Assembly (NCBI RefSeq): GCF_021272185.1
Contig: NZ_JAJSEC010000008.1
Location: 151,727 to 215,726, forward strand
Origin: Roseivivax sp. GX 12232
GTDB lineage: Bacteria > Pseudomonadota > Alphaproteobacteria > Rhodobacterales > Rhodobacteraceae
Length of the DNA stretch: 64,000 bases
Reading direction: 5' to 3'
The position numbers and the translations under genes are program-made. The notes under the pieces were generated by a model. That model had not been told where the DNA came from and searched no databases. It saw only the letters and a list, made by a program, of their open reading frames with translations. Each line of letters begins with the position of its first letter. Within the stretch, counting starts at the first letter, position 1. Below, one piece after another: positions 35,361 to 43,742 of this stretch.

Positions 35361-36659
35361 TCAGTCGAAGGTCGTCGGTTCGATCTTCTCGACGAAGTCG
35401 GGGCTCAGCGCGCCGACCCAGTCGATGGAACTTTCGCCGACAGGGGTGGTCAGCTCGGCGCCGTCGAAGATCATCATGTTCTCCAGCGTGGCGAAGGGAT
35501 AGTCGCCGCTCTGCACCGTGGTGCCGATGAGCTGCGCCTCGACGCCCTGGTGGTCCCCCTCGCGGATGGTCACCGGACGGCCCATGCCCTGGAACTCGAG
35601 CCCCTCGTAGGCCGCGATCAGCTCCTGGTCGTTGGGCCAGCTGCCGCCGTTCTCTTCCATGGCCTCGGCATAGGCTGCCTTCAGGGCCTCGAAGGCCTGG
35701 ACCATATGGAAGACCGAGTAGATCGGATAGGCGCCGGTCTCTTCCTTGAAGGACGACACGAAGCTGTCGAAACGCTCGGTGCCGACCATCTCGGGATGGG
35801 CGAAGTAGTGGTCACCGCGGCCGCCGACGATCACCCCGTCGGGCAGCGCCGGGCCAAGCGCCTCGAGCGAGCTTTCCGCCAGCGGCAGGACGAACTGCGA
35901 CTGCTGGGTCAGCCCGCGCTGCGCGGCCTGCTGCACGAAGGTGTTGAGATCCCCGCCCCAGGAGGTCGAGAGGATCACGTCCGGCCGGGTGGCCGAAAGC
36001 CGCGAGATCTCGGTCGAGAAGTCCGGCGCGCCGAAGGCCGGGAAGAACTCGCCCACCACCTCGACGTCGGGCTTCATCGCCTTGAGCGCGGTCGAGAAGA
36101 TGTCCCAGCTGTCGCGGCCCCAGGCGTAGTCCTGGTTCACCACGGCGATGGTCTCGAAGTCGGGCTGGGTCTTCAGCAGGTAGAGCACGACCGCCAGCAT
36201 CTCGGCGGTGGCGTGGCTCTGGGTGCGGAAGACGTAGTCGTAGTCGCCCTCCTCGAAGACCCGCTGCGTGCCGCAGTCCCACATGATGTTGATGACCTCG
36301 AGGTCCTCGGCCAGCGGGGCGATCTGCATGCAGTTGCCCGAGGAAATCCCCGAGAACATGATGTCGGCGCCCTCTTCCTCGACCAGGCGGCGGTATTCGG
36401 TGGTCAGCGCCTCGCCGCCCGCGCCCTCGTCGATGAAGCTGATCTCGAGCGGCACGCCCGCGATCCCGCCCTCGGCGTTGATCTCCTCGGCGAGCATCTG
36501 GGCCGCGTCGCGCGCCGGCACGCCGAAGACCGAGGCCGGCCCGGTCAGGAAGGTCGCGACGCCGATCTTGAGGGCGTCGGGCTTGTCCTGTGCCTGGGCC
36601 GCCCCGGTCCCGAGGGCCGTGGCGAGAATGGTTGCGCTGAGCAATGTGCGTGTCAGCAT
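35361..36659 (-). CDS. livK: Branched-chain amino-acid-type ABC substrate-binding protein
   Basis: A 432-residue periplasmic receptor (type I fold, two lobes). A Sec signal peptide is clear: MLTRTLLSATILATALGTGA then AQAQ. The mature part shows LKIGVATFLTGPASVFGVPA, a serine-rich ligand site (FSGISSGNCMQIAPLAEDL) and AVVNQDYAWGRDSWDIF. It is ~50 residues longer than LivK of E. coli, like receptors for aromatic or amide ligands. GGAGGAGACCACG decides the ATG at 36659 over a start 12 codons earlier. It is the first gene of the operon and is divergent from the CaiB gene. Confidence 0.93.
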   Translation of the reverse strand: MLTRTLLSATILATALGTGAAQAQDKPDALKIGVATFLTGPASVFGVPARDAAQMLAEEINAEGGIAGVPLEISFIDEGAGGEALTTEYRRLVEEEGADIMFSGISSGNCMQIAPLAEDLEVINIMWDCGTQRVFEEGDYDYVFRTQSHATAEMLAVVLYLLKTQPDFETIAVVNQDYAWGRDSWDIFSTALKAMKPDVEVVGEFFPAFGAPDFSTEISRLSATRPDVILSTSWGGDLNTFVQQAAQRGLTQQSQFVLPLAESSLEALGPALPDGVIVGGRGDHYFAHPEMVGTERFDSFVSSFKEETGAYPIYSVFHMVQAFEALKAAYAEAMEENGGSWPNDQELIAAYEGLEFQGMGRPVTIREGDHQGVEAQLIGTTVQSGDYPFATLENMMIFDGAELTTPVGESSIDWVGALSPDFVEKIEPTTFD

Positions 36660-36765
36660 CGTGGTCTCCTCCCTAGAAGCGCTGCCACCGGACACCGGCG
36701 CAGCCTTGCAAGGACGATAGGCACGGGGGAAGGAGCGGTGGAAATAGCGTCTGGATGCATCGGCT

Positions 36766-36782
36766 ATACCTCTGGCCTATGG
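36766..36782 (+). promoter_or_regulatory. Degenerate LysR-type half of the operator region (site B1)
   Basis: ATAC-CTCTGGC-CTATGG resembles site A and site B2 with one changed base in the left arm. It starts 49 bp before site B2, as expected for paired recognition and activation sites of a LysR regulator. Confidence 0.4.
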
Positions 36783-36814
36783 CCGGGCCTGACGATCCGC
36801 CGCAGCGCGGGGTG

Positions 36815-36835
36815 ATAGGATTTCTCTATGGGCGA
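36815..36835 (+). promoter_or_regulatory. Probable LysR-type operator (site B2)
   Basis: ATAG-GATTTCT-CTAT followed by GGGCGA: identical arms, spacing and flank to site A at 29272-29292, with an unrelated 7-base spacer. It lies between livK and the CaiB gene, 76 bp before the CaiB ATG. Confidence 0.7.
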
Positions 36836-36910
36836 CCCATCTTGCGCATATTGGCCCGCGCGGACGGGATGCGGGACAGTCGGTGAAGGACAGCGAAAGG
36901 AGATCAGGCG

Positions 36911-38053
36911 ATGGCGGACCTCGAGGGAGTGACGGTTGTCAGCGTGGAACATGCGGTGGCGGCCCCCTATGCCTCCTCGCGGCTGGCCGATGCCGGCGCG
37001 CGGGTGATCAAGGTCGAGCGGCCCGAGGGCGATTTCGCCCGCGGCTACGACTCCCTGGCCAAGGGCTCGAGCGCCTATTTCGTCTGGCTCAACCGCGGCA
37101 AGGAAAGCATCGCGCTGAACCTCAAGGACGCGGGCGACGCGGCGATCCTCGACACCATGCTGGCCGAGGCGGATGTCTTCATCCAGAACCTCGGGCCCGG
37201 GGTGATCGAGCGGCTGGGCTTCGACTACGCACGGCTCTCCGAGGCCAATCCCAAGCTCATCATGTGCGCGATCTCGGGCTACGGCAGCGAGGGGCCGCGC
37301 GCCAAGCAGAAGGCCTACGACCTGCTGATCCAGGCCGAAAGCGGGCTGGCGGCGATCAACGGCACGCCCGAGGGCCCGGCCCGGGTCGGCGTCTCGGTCT
37401 GCGACATTGCCGCGGGGATGACCGCCTACCAGTCGATCCTCGAGGCGCTGATCGGGCGCGGCATCACCGGCAAGGGGCGCTACATCGAGGTCTCGCTCTA
37501 TCACGCCATGGCGGACTGGATGAACGTGCCTTACCTGCAGCACCATTACGGCGGCAAGACACCGGGCCGGCAGGGGCTGCGGCATCCGACCATCGCGCCC
37601 TATGGCGCCTTCGAATGCGCCGACGGCAAGGTCATGCTGCTCTCGATCCAGAACGACCGCGAATGGGCGAAGCTCTGCGCCGCGCTCGGCGCGCCGGAGA
37701 TGGCCGAGGAGCCGGCGCTGGCCACAAACACGCTCCGGGTCGAAAACCGTGCCCGCACCGATGCCTTCGTCGCGGGCGAGATCGCCAAGCGCGACCGCGA
37801 GGAGAACATCCGGCTACTCGAGGAAGCGCGCATCGCCGTCGGCCGGCTTTCGGACATGCAGGACGTTGTGGAACACCCGCAGAACCGCTTCATCGAGGTC
37901 GAGACCAAGGGCGGGCCGGTCTCGCTCCTGAGCCCCGGCGCCGTGGTGCGCGCGGGCGCCGAGCCCAAGAGCTATGGCCCGGTGCCCGAGCTCGACGAAC
38001 ACGGCGAGAAGCTGCGCGGCGAGTTCGGCCGGCGGCGCGCCGCGACGGGGTGA
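36911..38053 (+). CDS. CaiB/BaiF family III CoA-transferase
   Basis: A 380-residue enzyme that moves CoA between carboxylic acids. Family blocks are VEHAVAAPYASSRLADAGARV, KVERPEGDFARGYD, FVWLNRGKESIALNLK and PYGAFECADG. In RYIEVSLYHAMADWMNVPY the position where most relatives have the nucleophilic Asp (SLFDA-type) carries His 198, so activity needs care; some subfamilies may differ. AAAGGAGATC precedes the ATG at 36911. It is divergent from livK and probably activates or exchanges the acid handled by this locus. Confidence 0.9.
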   Translation: MADLEGVTVVSVEHAVAAPYASSRLADAGARVIKVERPEGDFARGYDSLAKGSSAYFVWLNRGKESIALNLKDAGDAAILDTMLAEADVFIQNLGPGVIERLGFDYARLSEANPKLIMCAISGYGSEGPRAKQKAYDLLIQAESGLAAINGTPEGPARVGVSVCDIAAGMTAYQSILEALIGRGITGKGRYIEVSLYHAMADWMNVPYLQHHYGGKTPGRQGLRHPTIAPYGAFECADGKVMLLSIQNDREWAKLCAALGAPEMAEEPALATNTLRVENRARTDAFVAGEIAKRDREENIRLLEEARIAVGRLSDMQDVVEHPQNRFIEVETKGGPVSLLSPGAVVRAGAEPKSYGPVPELDEHGEKLRGEFGRRRAATG

Positions 38054-38174
38054 GAGGGCGCGCGGGCCTCGGCGGGGCGACAAGGCGCGCGGGCTGAGGG
38101 CCGCCTGCGCGTGCCCTGCCAGCTGCGCTTGGCGCCCTCTGCCCCGCACTTCGCGGCTCCTGCGCCGCGCCTGC

Positions 38175-38252
38175 CTCAGCGGTTCCTGCCCCGTGCCGAC
38201 CTCAGCGGTTCCTGCCCCGTGCCGACCTCAGCGGCCCCTGCCCCGCCGCTTC
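38175..38252 (+). repeat. Three 26-bp tandem units
   Basis: CTCAGCGG starts at 38175, 38201 and 38227 (period 26); the unit reads CTCAGCGGTTCCTGCCCCGT plus GCCGAC. The copies are nearly identical, implying recent slippage. It lies between two convergent genes and no coding role is seen. Confidence 0.75.
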
Positions 38253-38260
38253 GCGGCGCC

Positions 38261-38286
38261 TGTCCCGCACCTGACGGGGCGGGACA
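38261..38286. terminator. Bidirectional hairpin between CaiB gene and fumarase gene
   Basis: TGTCCCGC and GCGGGACA form a perfect 8-bp stem with a 10-base loop, 22 bp after the fumarase stop on one side. There is no marked T-run. Confidence 0.45.
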
Positions 38287-38307
38287 GCACCCGCCCTTAG
38301 TTCCCCC

Positions 38308-39798
38308 TCAGGCGCTCCGCCGCCAGCGCTTCGGCCCGATCTCGTGGATCGACTGCCCCTTGGTATCCACCGCGACCGTGACCGGCATGTCCTCGACCCG
38401 GAGCTCGTAGATCGCCTCCATCCCGAGGTCCTGGTAGGCCACCGGCGTCGAGGATTTGATCGCCTTGGAGACCAGGTAGGCCGCCCCGCCCACCGCGATC
38501 AGGTAGACCGCGCCGTGCTTGCGGATCGCCTCGATCGCCGCCTCGCCGCGCTCGGCCTTGCCGACCATGAGCTTCAGCCCGGTCTCCGAGAGGATCCGGT
38601 CGGTGAACTTGTCCATCCGGGTCGAGGTCGTGGGCCCCGCGGGGCCGATCACCTCGCCGCGCACCGGGTCGACCGGGCCGACATAGTAGATCGCCCGGCC
38701 CTTCAGATCGACCGGCAGCGGCTCGCCCCGGTCGAGCGTCTCGACCATGCGCTTATGGGCCGCGTCCCGCCCGGTGTAGAGCGTGCCGTTCAGAAGCACC
38801 GTCTGCCCCGGCGCGAGCCCCGCCAGCGTCGCCTCGTCGAGCGCGTCGAGGTCGAGCCGCACCGCATCGCCGGTCTCGGAGGCGATCTCCTCCGGCCAGA
38901 GCGACAGATCCGGCGCGGCGAACTCCGCCGGCCCCGAACCGTCGAGAGTGAAATGCAGGTGCCGCGTCGCCGCGCAATTGGGAATGAGCGAGACCGGCAG
39001 CGAGGCCGCATGGGTCGGGAAATGCCGGATCTTCACGTCCAGAACCGTGGTCAGCCCGCCGAGCCCCTGCGCCCCGATCCCCAGCGCGTTGACCCTATCG
39101 AGGATCTCGAGCCGCAGCTCCTCCACCCGGTCGCGGGGGCCGCGCGCGCGCAGCTCGGTGATGTCGATGGGTTCGTTCAGCACCGCCTTGGCCATGGCCA
39201 TGGACTTGTCGACCGAGCCCCCGACCCCGATGCCCAGCATGCCCGGCGGGCACCAGCCCGCGCCCAGCGTCTCGACCGTGTTCACCACCCAGTCGGCGAT
39301 GGAATCCGAGGGGTTCAGCATGGCGAACTTCGACTTGTTCTCCGAGCCGCCGCCCTTGGCCGAGACGGTGATCTCCACCTTGTCGCCGGCCACCATGTTG
39401 ACCTGCACCATCGCCGGCGTGTTGTCCCCGGTGTTCTTCCGCGCATCGAGCGGATCGCGCACGATCGAGGCCCGGAGCGGGTTGTCGTCGTGGGTGTAAG
39501 CGCGCCGCGAGCCCTCGTCGACGATCTCCTGCAGGGGGCGGGTCCAGGCCAGTTCCGCCTCGACGCCAATGTCGACGAAGACATTGACCGAGCCCGTGTC
39601 CTGGCAGATCGGCCGATGCCCCAAAGCGCACATGCGGCTGTTGGTGAGGATCTGCCCGATCGCCTGCTTGGCGCCGGGGTTTTCCTCGCGGGCATAGGCC
39701 TCGGACATGGCGGCGATGAAGTCCGGCGGGTGGTAGTAGGAGATATACTGCAGCGCCTCGGCGACGCTCTGGGCGACGTGCTCCTCGGTGATCGGCAT
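38308..39798 (-). CDS. fumA: Fumarate hydratase, class I (iron-sulfur)
   Basis: A 496-residue cytoplasmic [4Fe-4S] hydratase that interconverts fumarate and malate in the TCA cycle. Cysteines for the cluster are seen in HRPICQDTGSVNVF, ETLGAGWCPPG and SLIPNCAATRH; the C-terminal beta domain has GPAGPTTSTRMD and VGKAERGEAAIEAIRKHGAVYLIAVG. GGGAGGACC precedes the ATG at 39798; the ~90 extra codons upstream are low-complexity Thr/Pro and were left out. Class I enzymes are oxygen-sensitive; no class II copy is in the window. Confidence 0.95.
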   Translation of the reverse strand: MPITEEHVAQSVAEALQYISYYHPPDFIAAMSEAYAREENPGAKQAIGQILTNSRMCALGHRPICQDTGSVNVFVDIGVEAELAWTRPLQEIVDEGSRRAYTHDDNPLRASIVRDPLDARKNTGDNTPAMVQVNMVAGDKVEITVSAKGGGSENKSKFAMLNPSDSIADWVVNTVETLGAGWCPPGMLGIGVGGSVDKSMAMAKAVLNEPIDITELRARGPRDRVEELRLEILDRVNALGIGAQGLGGLTTVLDVKIRHFPTHAASLPVSLIPNCAATRHLHFTLDGSGPAEFAAPDLSLWPEEIASETGDAVRLDLDALDEATLAGLAPGQTVLLNGTLYTGRDAAHKRMVETLDRGEPLPVDLKGRAIYYVGPVDPVRGEVIGPAGPTTSTRMDKFTDRILSETGLKLMVGKAERGEAAIEAIRKHGAVYLIAVGGAAYLVSKAIKSSTPVAYQDLGMEAIYELRVEDMPVTVAVDTKGQSIHEIGPKRWRRSA

Positions 39799-40656
39799 GG
39801 GGGTCCTCCCTGGGGGTGGTGTGGGGGCGGTTGGGGGTTTGGAGTGAGGTTGGTGTTGGTGTTGAGTGGGGTTGGTGGTGGTAGCTCGTGGGAGCGGGTT
39901 GGGTTTGGCCGGGCCTTGGGTTTGGGCCAGCTTGAGGCAGTGATTTTTTGGCGTCGTCACAGGCGGTATGGGCGGCTCGATGTTGCGTGATCTCGCCGGG
40001 CCCAGCTGAGTGTCAGGCAGGTTACTCCAAACACCCGGTAGGCCTCTGGCCCGCAGCACATCTTCTCGTCTCGGCACGCGGCGCGCTTTTCTCCACTCCG
40101 TTTAGCCCATGGCTCGCTGCGCCCCTCCTCCTTCGTCAGACCTCAGCCCCGAGCCGCGCAGGTCCACGCAACACGACAAGCCCGGCAGACCGGCAGCCCG
40201 GCAACAGGACCCGCCTCGTAGCCCGTTGATACGCCCCGCGCCCATTCAGGCCAAGGGTCCCCGGAACGCAGAGCACATCACCCCAGCCACGGCCCACCCC
40301 GCGCTTGCACTGATGCGCCCGACATCCCCGGCAACATCACACACAGTTCCCGGGCAACGCGCCTCCGCATCCCCGGCCCAACTCCGCTACAACCCAAAAG
40401 AGAGTCTTGCGCTAACACCCCCACTGCCCCAGAGTGCCCCGGCGCACCCGGGCCCCGCCCCGCAGCCGTGAGGCCGGCCTTTGCACACCAAGGCATCGCC
40501 CCAAGCGGGCCTTCGCCGCCCCTGCCCCACGCCCCCAGAATTTCCTTTCGATTTCCCCTCGAATCCGCTAAGCGTTCAGCCATGAACAAGGCCTCTCACC
40601 GCGCCTTCTTCACCGGACCGCCACGGCGAGCTCCGATGCGGTAGCCGTACCGACGC
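39799..40656. other. 858-bp non-coding region between fumA and the EPS regulator
   Basis: Nearest fumA (39800-39930) the + strand is G/T-rich with many GGGTTTGG-like runs, so the fumA leader RNA is C/A-rich. The middle is C-rich, proline/serine-coding in all frames and unlike real proteins; a 120-codon frame at 40109-40471 has no ribosome binding site and was rejected. The right end holds a TTCGA-N7-TCGAA palindrome (40547-40563). No RNA gene was recognised. Confidence 0.55.
40547..40563. promoter_or_regulatory. Palindrome upstream of the MarR_EPS gene
   Basis: TTCGA-N7-TCGAA lies 94 bp before the regulator's ATG. Its length and symmetry suit a MarR-type operator; autoregulation is only a guess. 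Confidence 0.35.
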
Positions 40657-41010
40657 ATGCCCCAAACCACAGACCGAGAAATCTCCGACGACGTCCGCTT
40701 CCGCGTGCTGCGCGCGCTCGAACAGGACCCCAACCTCTCCCAGCGCGCACTGGCGGAAGAAACCGGCGTGAGCCTCGGCCTCGTCAACTACTGCCTCCGC
40801 GGCCTGGTCGAGAAAGGCCACATCAAGGTCCGCAACTTCCGCAATTCGCGCAACAAGCTGGGCTATGCCTATGTGCTGACCCCGCAAGGGATCGCCGCGC
40901 GGGTCACCCTGACGCGGCGGTTCCTGAAGCGGCGGGTGGCGGAGTACGAGGTGCTGAAGGCGGAGATTGAGGGGCTTCGGCGGGAGATTGGGGAGGATGG
41001 TGAAGGGTGA
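40657..41010 (+). CDS. MarR family EPS-associated transcriptional regulator
   Basis: A 117-residue winged-helix protein matching the MarR_EPS family, found almost only beside exopolysaccharide loci. The HTH is DPNLSQRALAEETGVSLGLV near 25-45, followed by the strict block GHIKVRNFRNSRNKLGYAYV and LTPQGIAARVTLTRRFLKRR, and a C-terminal coiled coil. It opens the EPS locus, separated from the sugar genes by ahcY and metK. Direct targets are not known. The ATG at 40657 is the first in frame, though its ribosome binding site is poor. Confidence 0.88.
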   Translation: MPQTTDREISDDVRFRVLRALEQDPNLSQRALAEETGVSLGLVNYCLRGLVEKGHIKVRNFRNSRNKLGYAYVLTPQGIAARVTLTRRFLKRRVAEYEVLKAEIEGLRREIGEDGEG

Positions 41011-41109
41011 GGTGCGGGGACTTACGTTATCGGGGGTTGATCGCCCGCAGGCTTTCCAGAAACGCCCCATCAACTTTTCTCTGATTAATGTTAATTTTGG
41101 ATTGTTGAA

Positions 41110-42501
41110 TTGACCAAAGACTACATCGTGAAGGACATCGCGCTCGCGGAGTACGGGCGCAAGGAACTCGACATCGCCGAGACGGAAATGCCGGGCCTCA
41201 TGGCCTGCCGCGAGGAGTTCGGCGAGAGCCAGCCGCTCAAGGGCGCGCGCATCGTCGGCTCGCTGCATATGACCATCCAGACCGCCGTGCTGATCGAGAC
41301 GCTGGTGGCGCTGGGCGCGGATGTGCGCTGGGCCTCCTGCAACATCTTCTCGACACAGGATCACGCCGCGGCGGCCATCGCCAAGGGCGGCACCCCGGTC
41401 TTCGCGATCAAGGGCCAGACGCTCGAGGAGCACTGGGATTACCTCGACCGCTCCTTACAGTTCGAGGACGGGCCGAACATGATCCTCGACGACGGCGGGG
41501 ATGCGACGCTCTACGTGCTGCTCGGCGCGCGCGTCGAGGCCGGCGAGAGCGAGCTGATCGCCGCGCCGACCTCCGAGGAAGAAGAGGTGGTCTTCGCCCA
41601 GATCAAGAAGCGCATGGCCCAAAGCCCGGGCTGGTTCACCAAGGTCCGCGACCAGATCCGCGGCGTCTCCGAAGAGACCACGACCGGCGTGAACCGCCTC
41701 TACCAGCTGATGCGCGACAAGCAGCTGCCCTTCCCGGCGATCAACGTGAACGACAGCGTCACCAAGTCGAAGTTCGACAACAAGTACGGCTGCAAGGAAA
41801 GCCTGGTCGACGGCATCCGCCGCGCCACCGACACGATGATGGCCGGCAAGGTCGCCGTGGTCTGCGGCTACGGCGACGTGGGCAAGGGCTCGGCCGCTTC
41901 GCTCGCCGGGGCCGGCGCGCGGGTGAAGGTCACCGAGGCCGACCCGATCTGCGCCCTGCAGGCGGCCATGGACGGCTTCGAGGTGGTGCTTCTCGAAGAG
42001 GTGGTCGGCAGCGCCGACATCTTCATCACCACCACCGGCAACAAGGACGTCATCCGCATCGAGCACATGCGCGAGATGAAGGACATGGCGATTGTCGGCA
42101 ACATCGGCCACTTCGACAACGAGATCCAGGTCGCCAACCTGAAGAACCACAAGTGGACCAACATCAAGGACCAGGTGGACATGATCGAGATGCCCTCGGG
42201 CTCGCGCATCATCCTGCTGTCCGAGGGCCGTCTTCTGAACCTCGGCAACGCCACGGGCCACCCGTCCTTCGTGATGTCGGCCTCCTTCACCAACCAGGTG
42301 CTGGCGCAGATCGAGCTCTGGAAGAACGGCGATGACTACGAGAACCAGGTCTACATCCTGCCCAAGCATCTCGACGAGAAGGTCGCGCGGCTGCACCTCG
42401 GCCGGATCGGCGTGAAGCTGACGCAGCTCAGCCCCGACCAGGCGGCCTATATCGGCGTGGCGCCCGAAGGGCCCTTCAAACCCGAGCATTACCGCTACTG
42501 A
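41110..42501 (+). CDS. ahcY: S-adenosylhomocysteinase
   Basis: A 463-residue cytoplasmic NAD-dependent enzyme that splits S-adenosylhomocysteine into homocysteine and adenosine, keeping methylation running. Landmarks: [47 protein letters not shown], the NAD site [15 protein letters not shown] near 255, and the end [12 protein letters not shown]. The start is TTG 41110 ([16 protein letters not shown] matches relatives); no Shine-Dalgarno is seen and the 30 bp before it are AT-rich (ATTAATGTTAATTTTGG). A weak GTTGAT/ATCAAC hairpin at 41036-41074 precedes TTTTCTCT and might end the regulator's transcript. metK follows after 17 bp. Confidence 0.96.
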   Translation: MTKDYIVKDIALAEYGRKELDIAETEMPGLMACREEFGESQPLKGARIVGSLHMTIQTAVLIETLVALGADVRWASCNIFSTQDHAAAAIAKGGTPVFAIKGQTLEEHWDYLDRSLQFEDGPNMILDDGGDATLYVLLGARVEAGESELIAAPTSEEEEVVFAQIKKRMAQSPGWFTKVRDQIRGVSEETTTGVNRLYQLMRDKQLPFPAINVNDSVTKSKFDNKYGCKESLVDGIRRATDTMMAGKVAVVCGYGDVGKGSAASLAGAGARVKVTEADPICALQAAMDGFEVVLLEEVVGSADIFITTTGNKDVIRIEHMREMKDMAIVGNIGHFDNEIQVANLKNHKWTNIKDQVDMIEMPSGSRIILLSEGRLLNLGNATGHPSFVMSASFTNQVLAQIELWKNGDDYENQVYILPKHLDEKVARLHLGRIGVKLTQLSPDQAAYIGVAPEGPFKPEHYRY

Positions 42502-42518
42502 ATTTTGAAAGCATCAAT

Positions 42519-43703
42519 ATGTCCCGCAACGACTATATCTTCACCTCCGAATCGGTTTCGGAGGGGCACCCCGACAAGGTGTGCGACCGGATTTCGGACG
42601 CGATCCTCGATGCGCTTCTGGCAGAGGACCCGCTGGCGCGCGTCGCTTGCGAGACCTTCGCGACCACCGACCGCGTCGTGATCGGCGGCGAGATCGGGCT
42701 GACCGATCAGGCCAAGCTGTCCGAATACATGGATCGCATCCCCGACATCGCCCGCGCCTGCATCCGGGATATCGGCTACGAGCAGGATAAGTTCCACTGG
42801 AACACCTGCGAGATCACGAACCTTCTGCACGAGCAATCGGCCCATATCGCGCAGGGTGTGACCGGAGAGCGCGGCGACGAGGGCGCGGGCGACCAGGGCA
42901 TCATGTTCGGCTATGCGACGAACGAGACCGACGCGCTGATGCCCGCGCCGATCCTGTTCAGCCATGCGATCCTGAAACGGCTCGCCAAGGTGCGCAAATC
43001 GGGCGCGGAGCCGCTTTTGCGGCCCGACGCAAAGTCGCAGCTTTCGGTGCGCTACGAGAATGGCAAGCCTGTCGGGGTGACGCAGATCGTGCTCTCCACC
43101 CAGCATGCGTACGAGAGCCAGACCTCGGAGGACATCCGCGCCATCGTGGAGCCCTATATCCGCGAAATCCTGCCCGAGGGCTGGATCGACGCCTCCACCG
43201 AATGGTGGGTGAACCCGACGGGGACCTTCGTGATCGGGGGCCCCGACGGCGATGCGGGCCTCACTGGGCGCAAGATAATCGTGGACACCTATGGCGGCGC
43301 GGCCCCGCATGGCGGCGGCGCGTTCTCGGGCAAGGATCCGACCAAGGTGGACCGTTCGGCGGCCTATGCGGCGCGCTACCTTGCGAAGAACGTCGTGGCG
43401 GCGGGCCTGGCGGAGCGCTGCACGATCCAGCTGTCCTATGCGATCGGCGTCGCGAAACCCCTGTCGATCTATTGCGATACGTTCGGCACCGGCGAGGTGG
43501 ATGCAGCGGCGATCGAGCGGGCGATCCCGAAGGTCATGGACCTCACGCCGCGCGGCATCCGCACGCATCTCGAGCTCAACAAGCCAATATACGAGCGCAC
43601 CGCGGCTTATGGGCATTTCGGGCGCACGCCCGAGGCCGACGGCGGTTTCTCCTGGGAGCGGACGGATATCTCTGATGCCCTCAGGGAACTTCTTAACAGT
43701 TGA
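42519..43703 (+). CDS. metK: S-adenosylmethionine synthetase
   Basis: A 394-residue cytoplasmic enzyme making S-adenosylmethionine from methionine and ATP. Motifs: [15 protein letters not shown] near 13, [16 protein letters not shown], and the P-loop-like [19 protein letters not shown]. Length is normal. Ribosome binding is weak (GAAAG). It pairs functionally with ahcY in the methyl cycle and probably shares its message. Codon use is somewhat less biased than in ahcY (more GCG/GAT/CTG-mixed choice). Its stop lies 39 bp before the AT-rich wbpA, so EPS genes may be read through from here. Confidence 0.96.
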   Translation: MSRNDYIFTSESVSEGHPDKVCDRISDAILDALLAEDPLARVACETFATTDRVVIGGEIGLTDQAKLSEYMDRIPDIARACIRDIGYEQDKFHWNTCEITNLLHEQSAHIAQGVTGERGDEGAGDQGIMFGYATNETDALMPAPILFSHAILKRLAKVRKSGAEPLLRPDAKSQLSVRYENGKPVGVTQIVLSTQHAYESQTSEDIRAIVEPYIREILPEGWIDASTEWWVNPTGTFVIGGPDGDAGLTGRKIIVDTYGGAAPHGGGAFSGKDPTKVDRSAAYAARYLAKNVVAAGLAERCTIQLSYAIGVAKPLSIYCDTFGTGEVDAAAIERAIPKVMDLTPRGIRTHLELNKPIYERTAAYGHFGRTPEADGGFSWERTDISDALRELLNS

Positions 43704-43742
43704 TGCATCACGCATGAAACTCAATCGACAAGGCTAGATGAA

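Noticed and set aside
40109..40471. 120-codon frame in the gap before the EPS regulator
   Set aside because: Pro/Ser/Ala-rich low complexity, no ribosome binding site and no family resemblance.
41011..42518. SAM-, SAH- or SAM/SAH-riboswitch before ahcY or metK
   Set aside because: The metK gap is only 17 bp, and I could not match the known consensus motifs in the 99 bp before ahcY; only a weak 6-bp hairpin is present.
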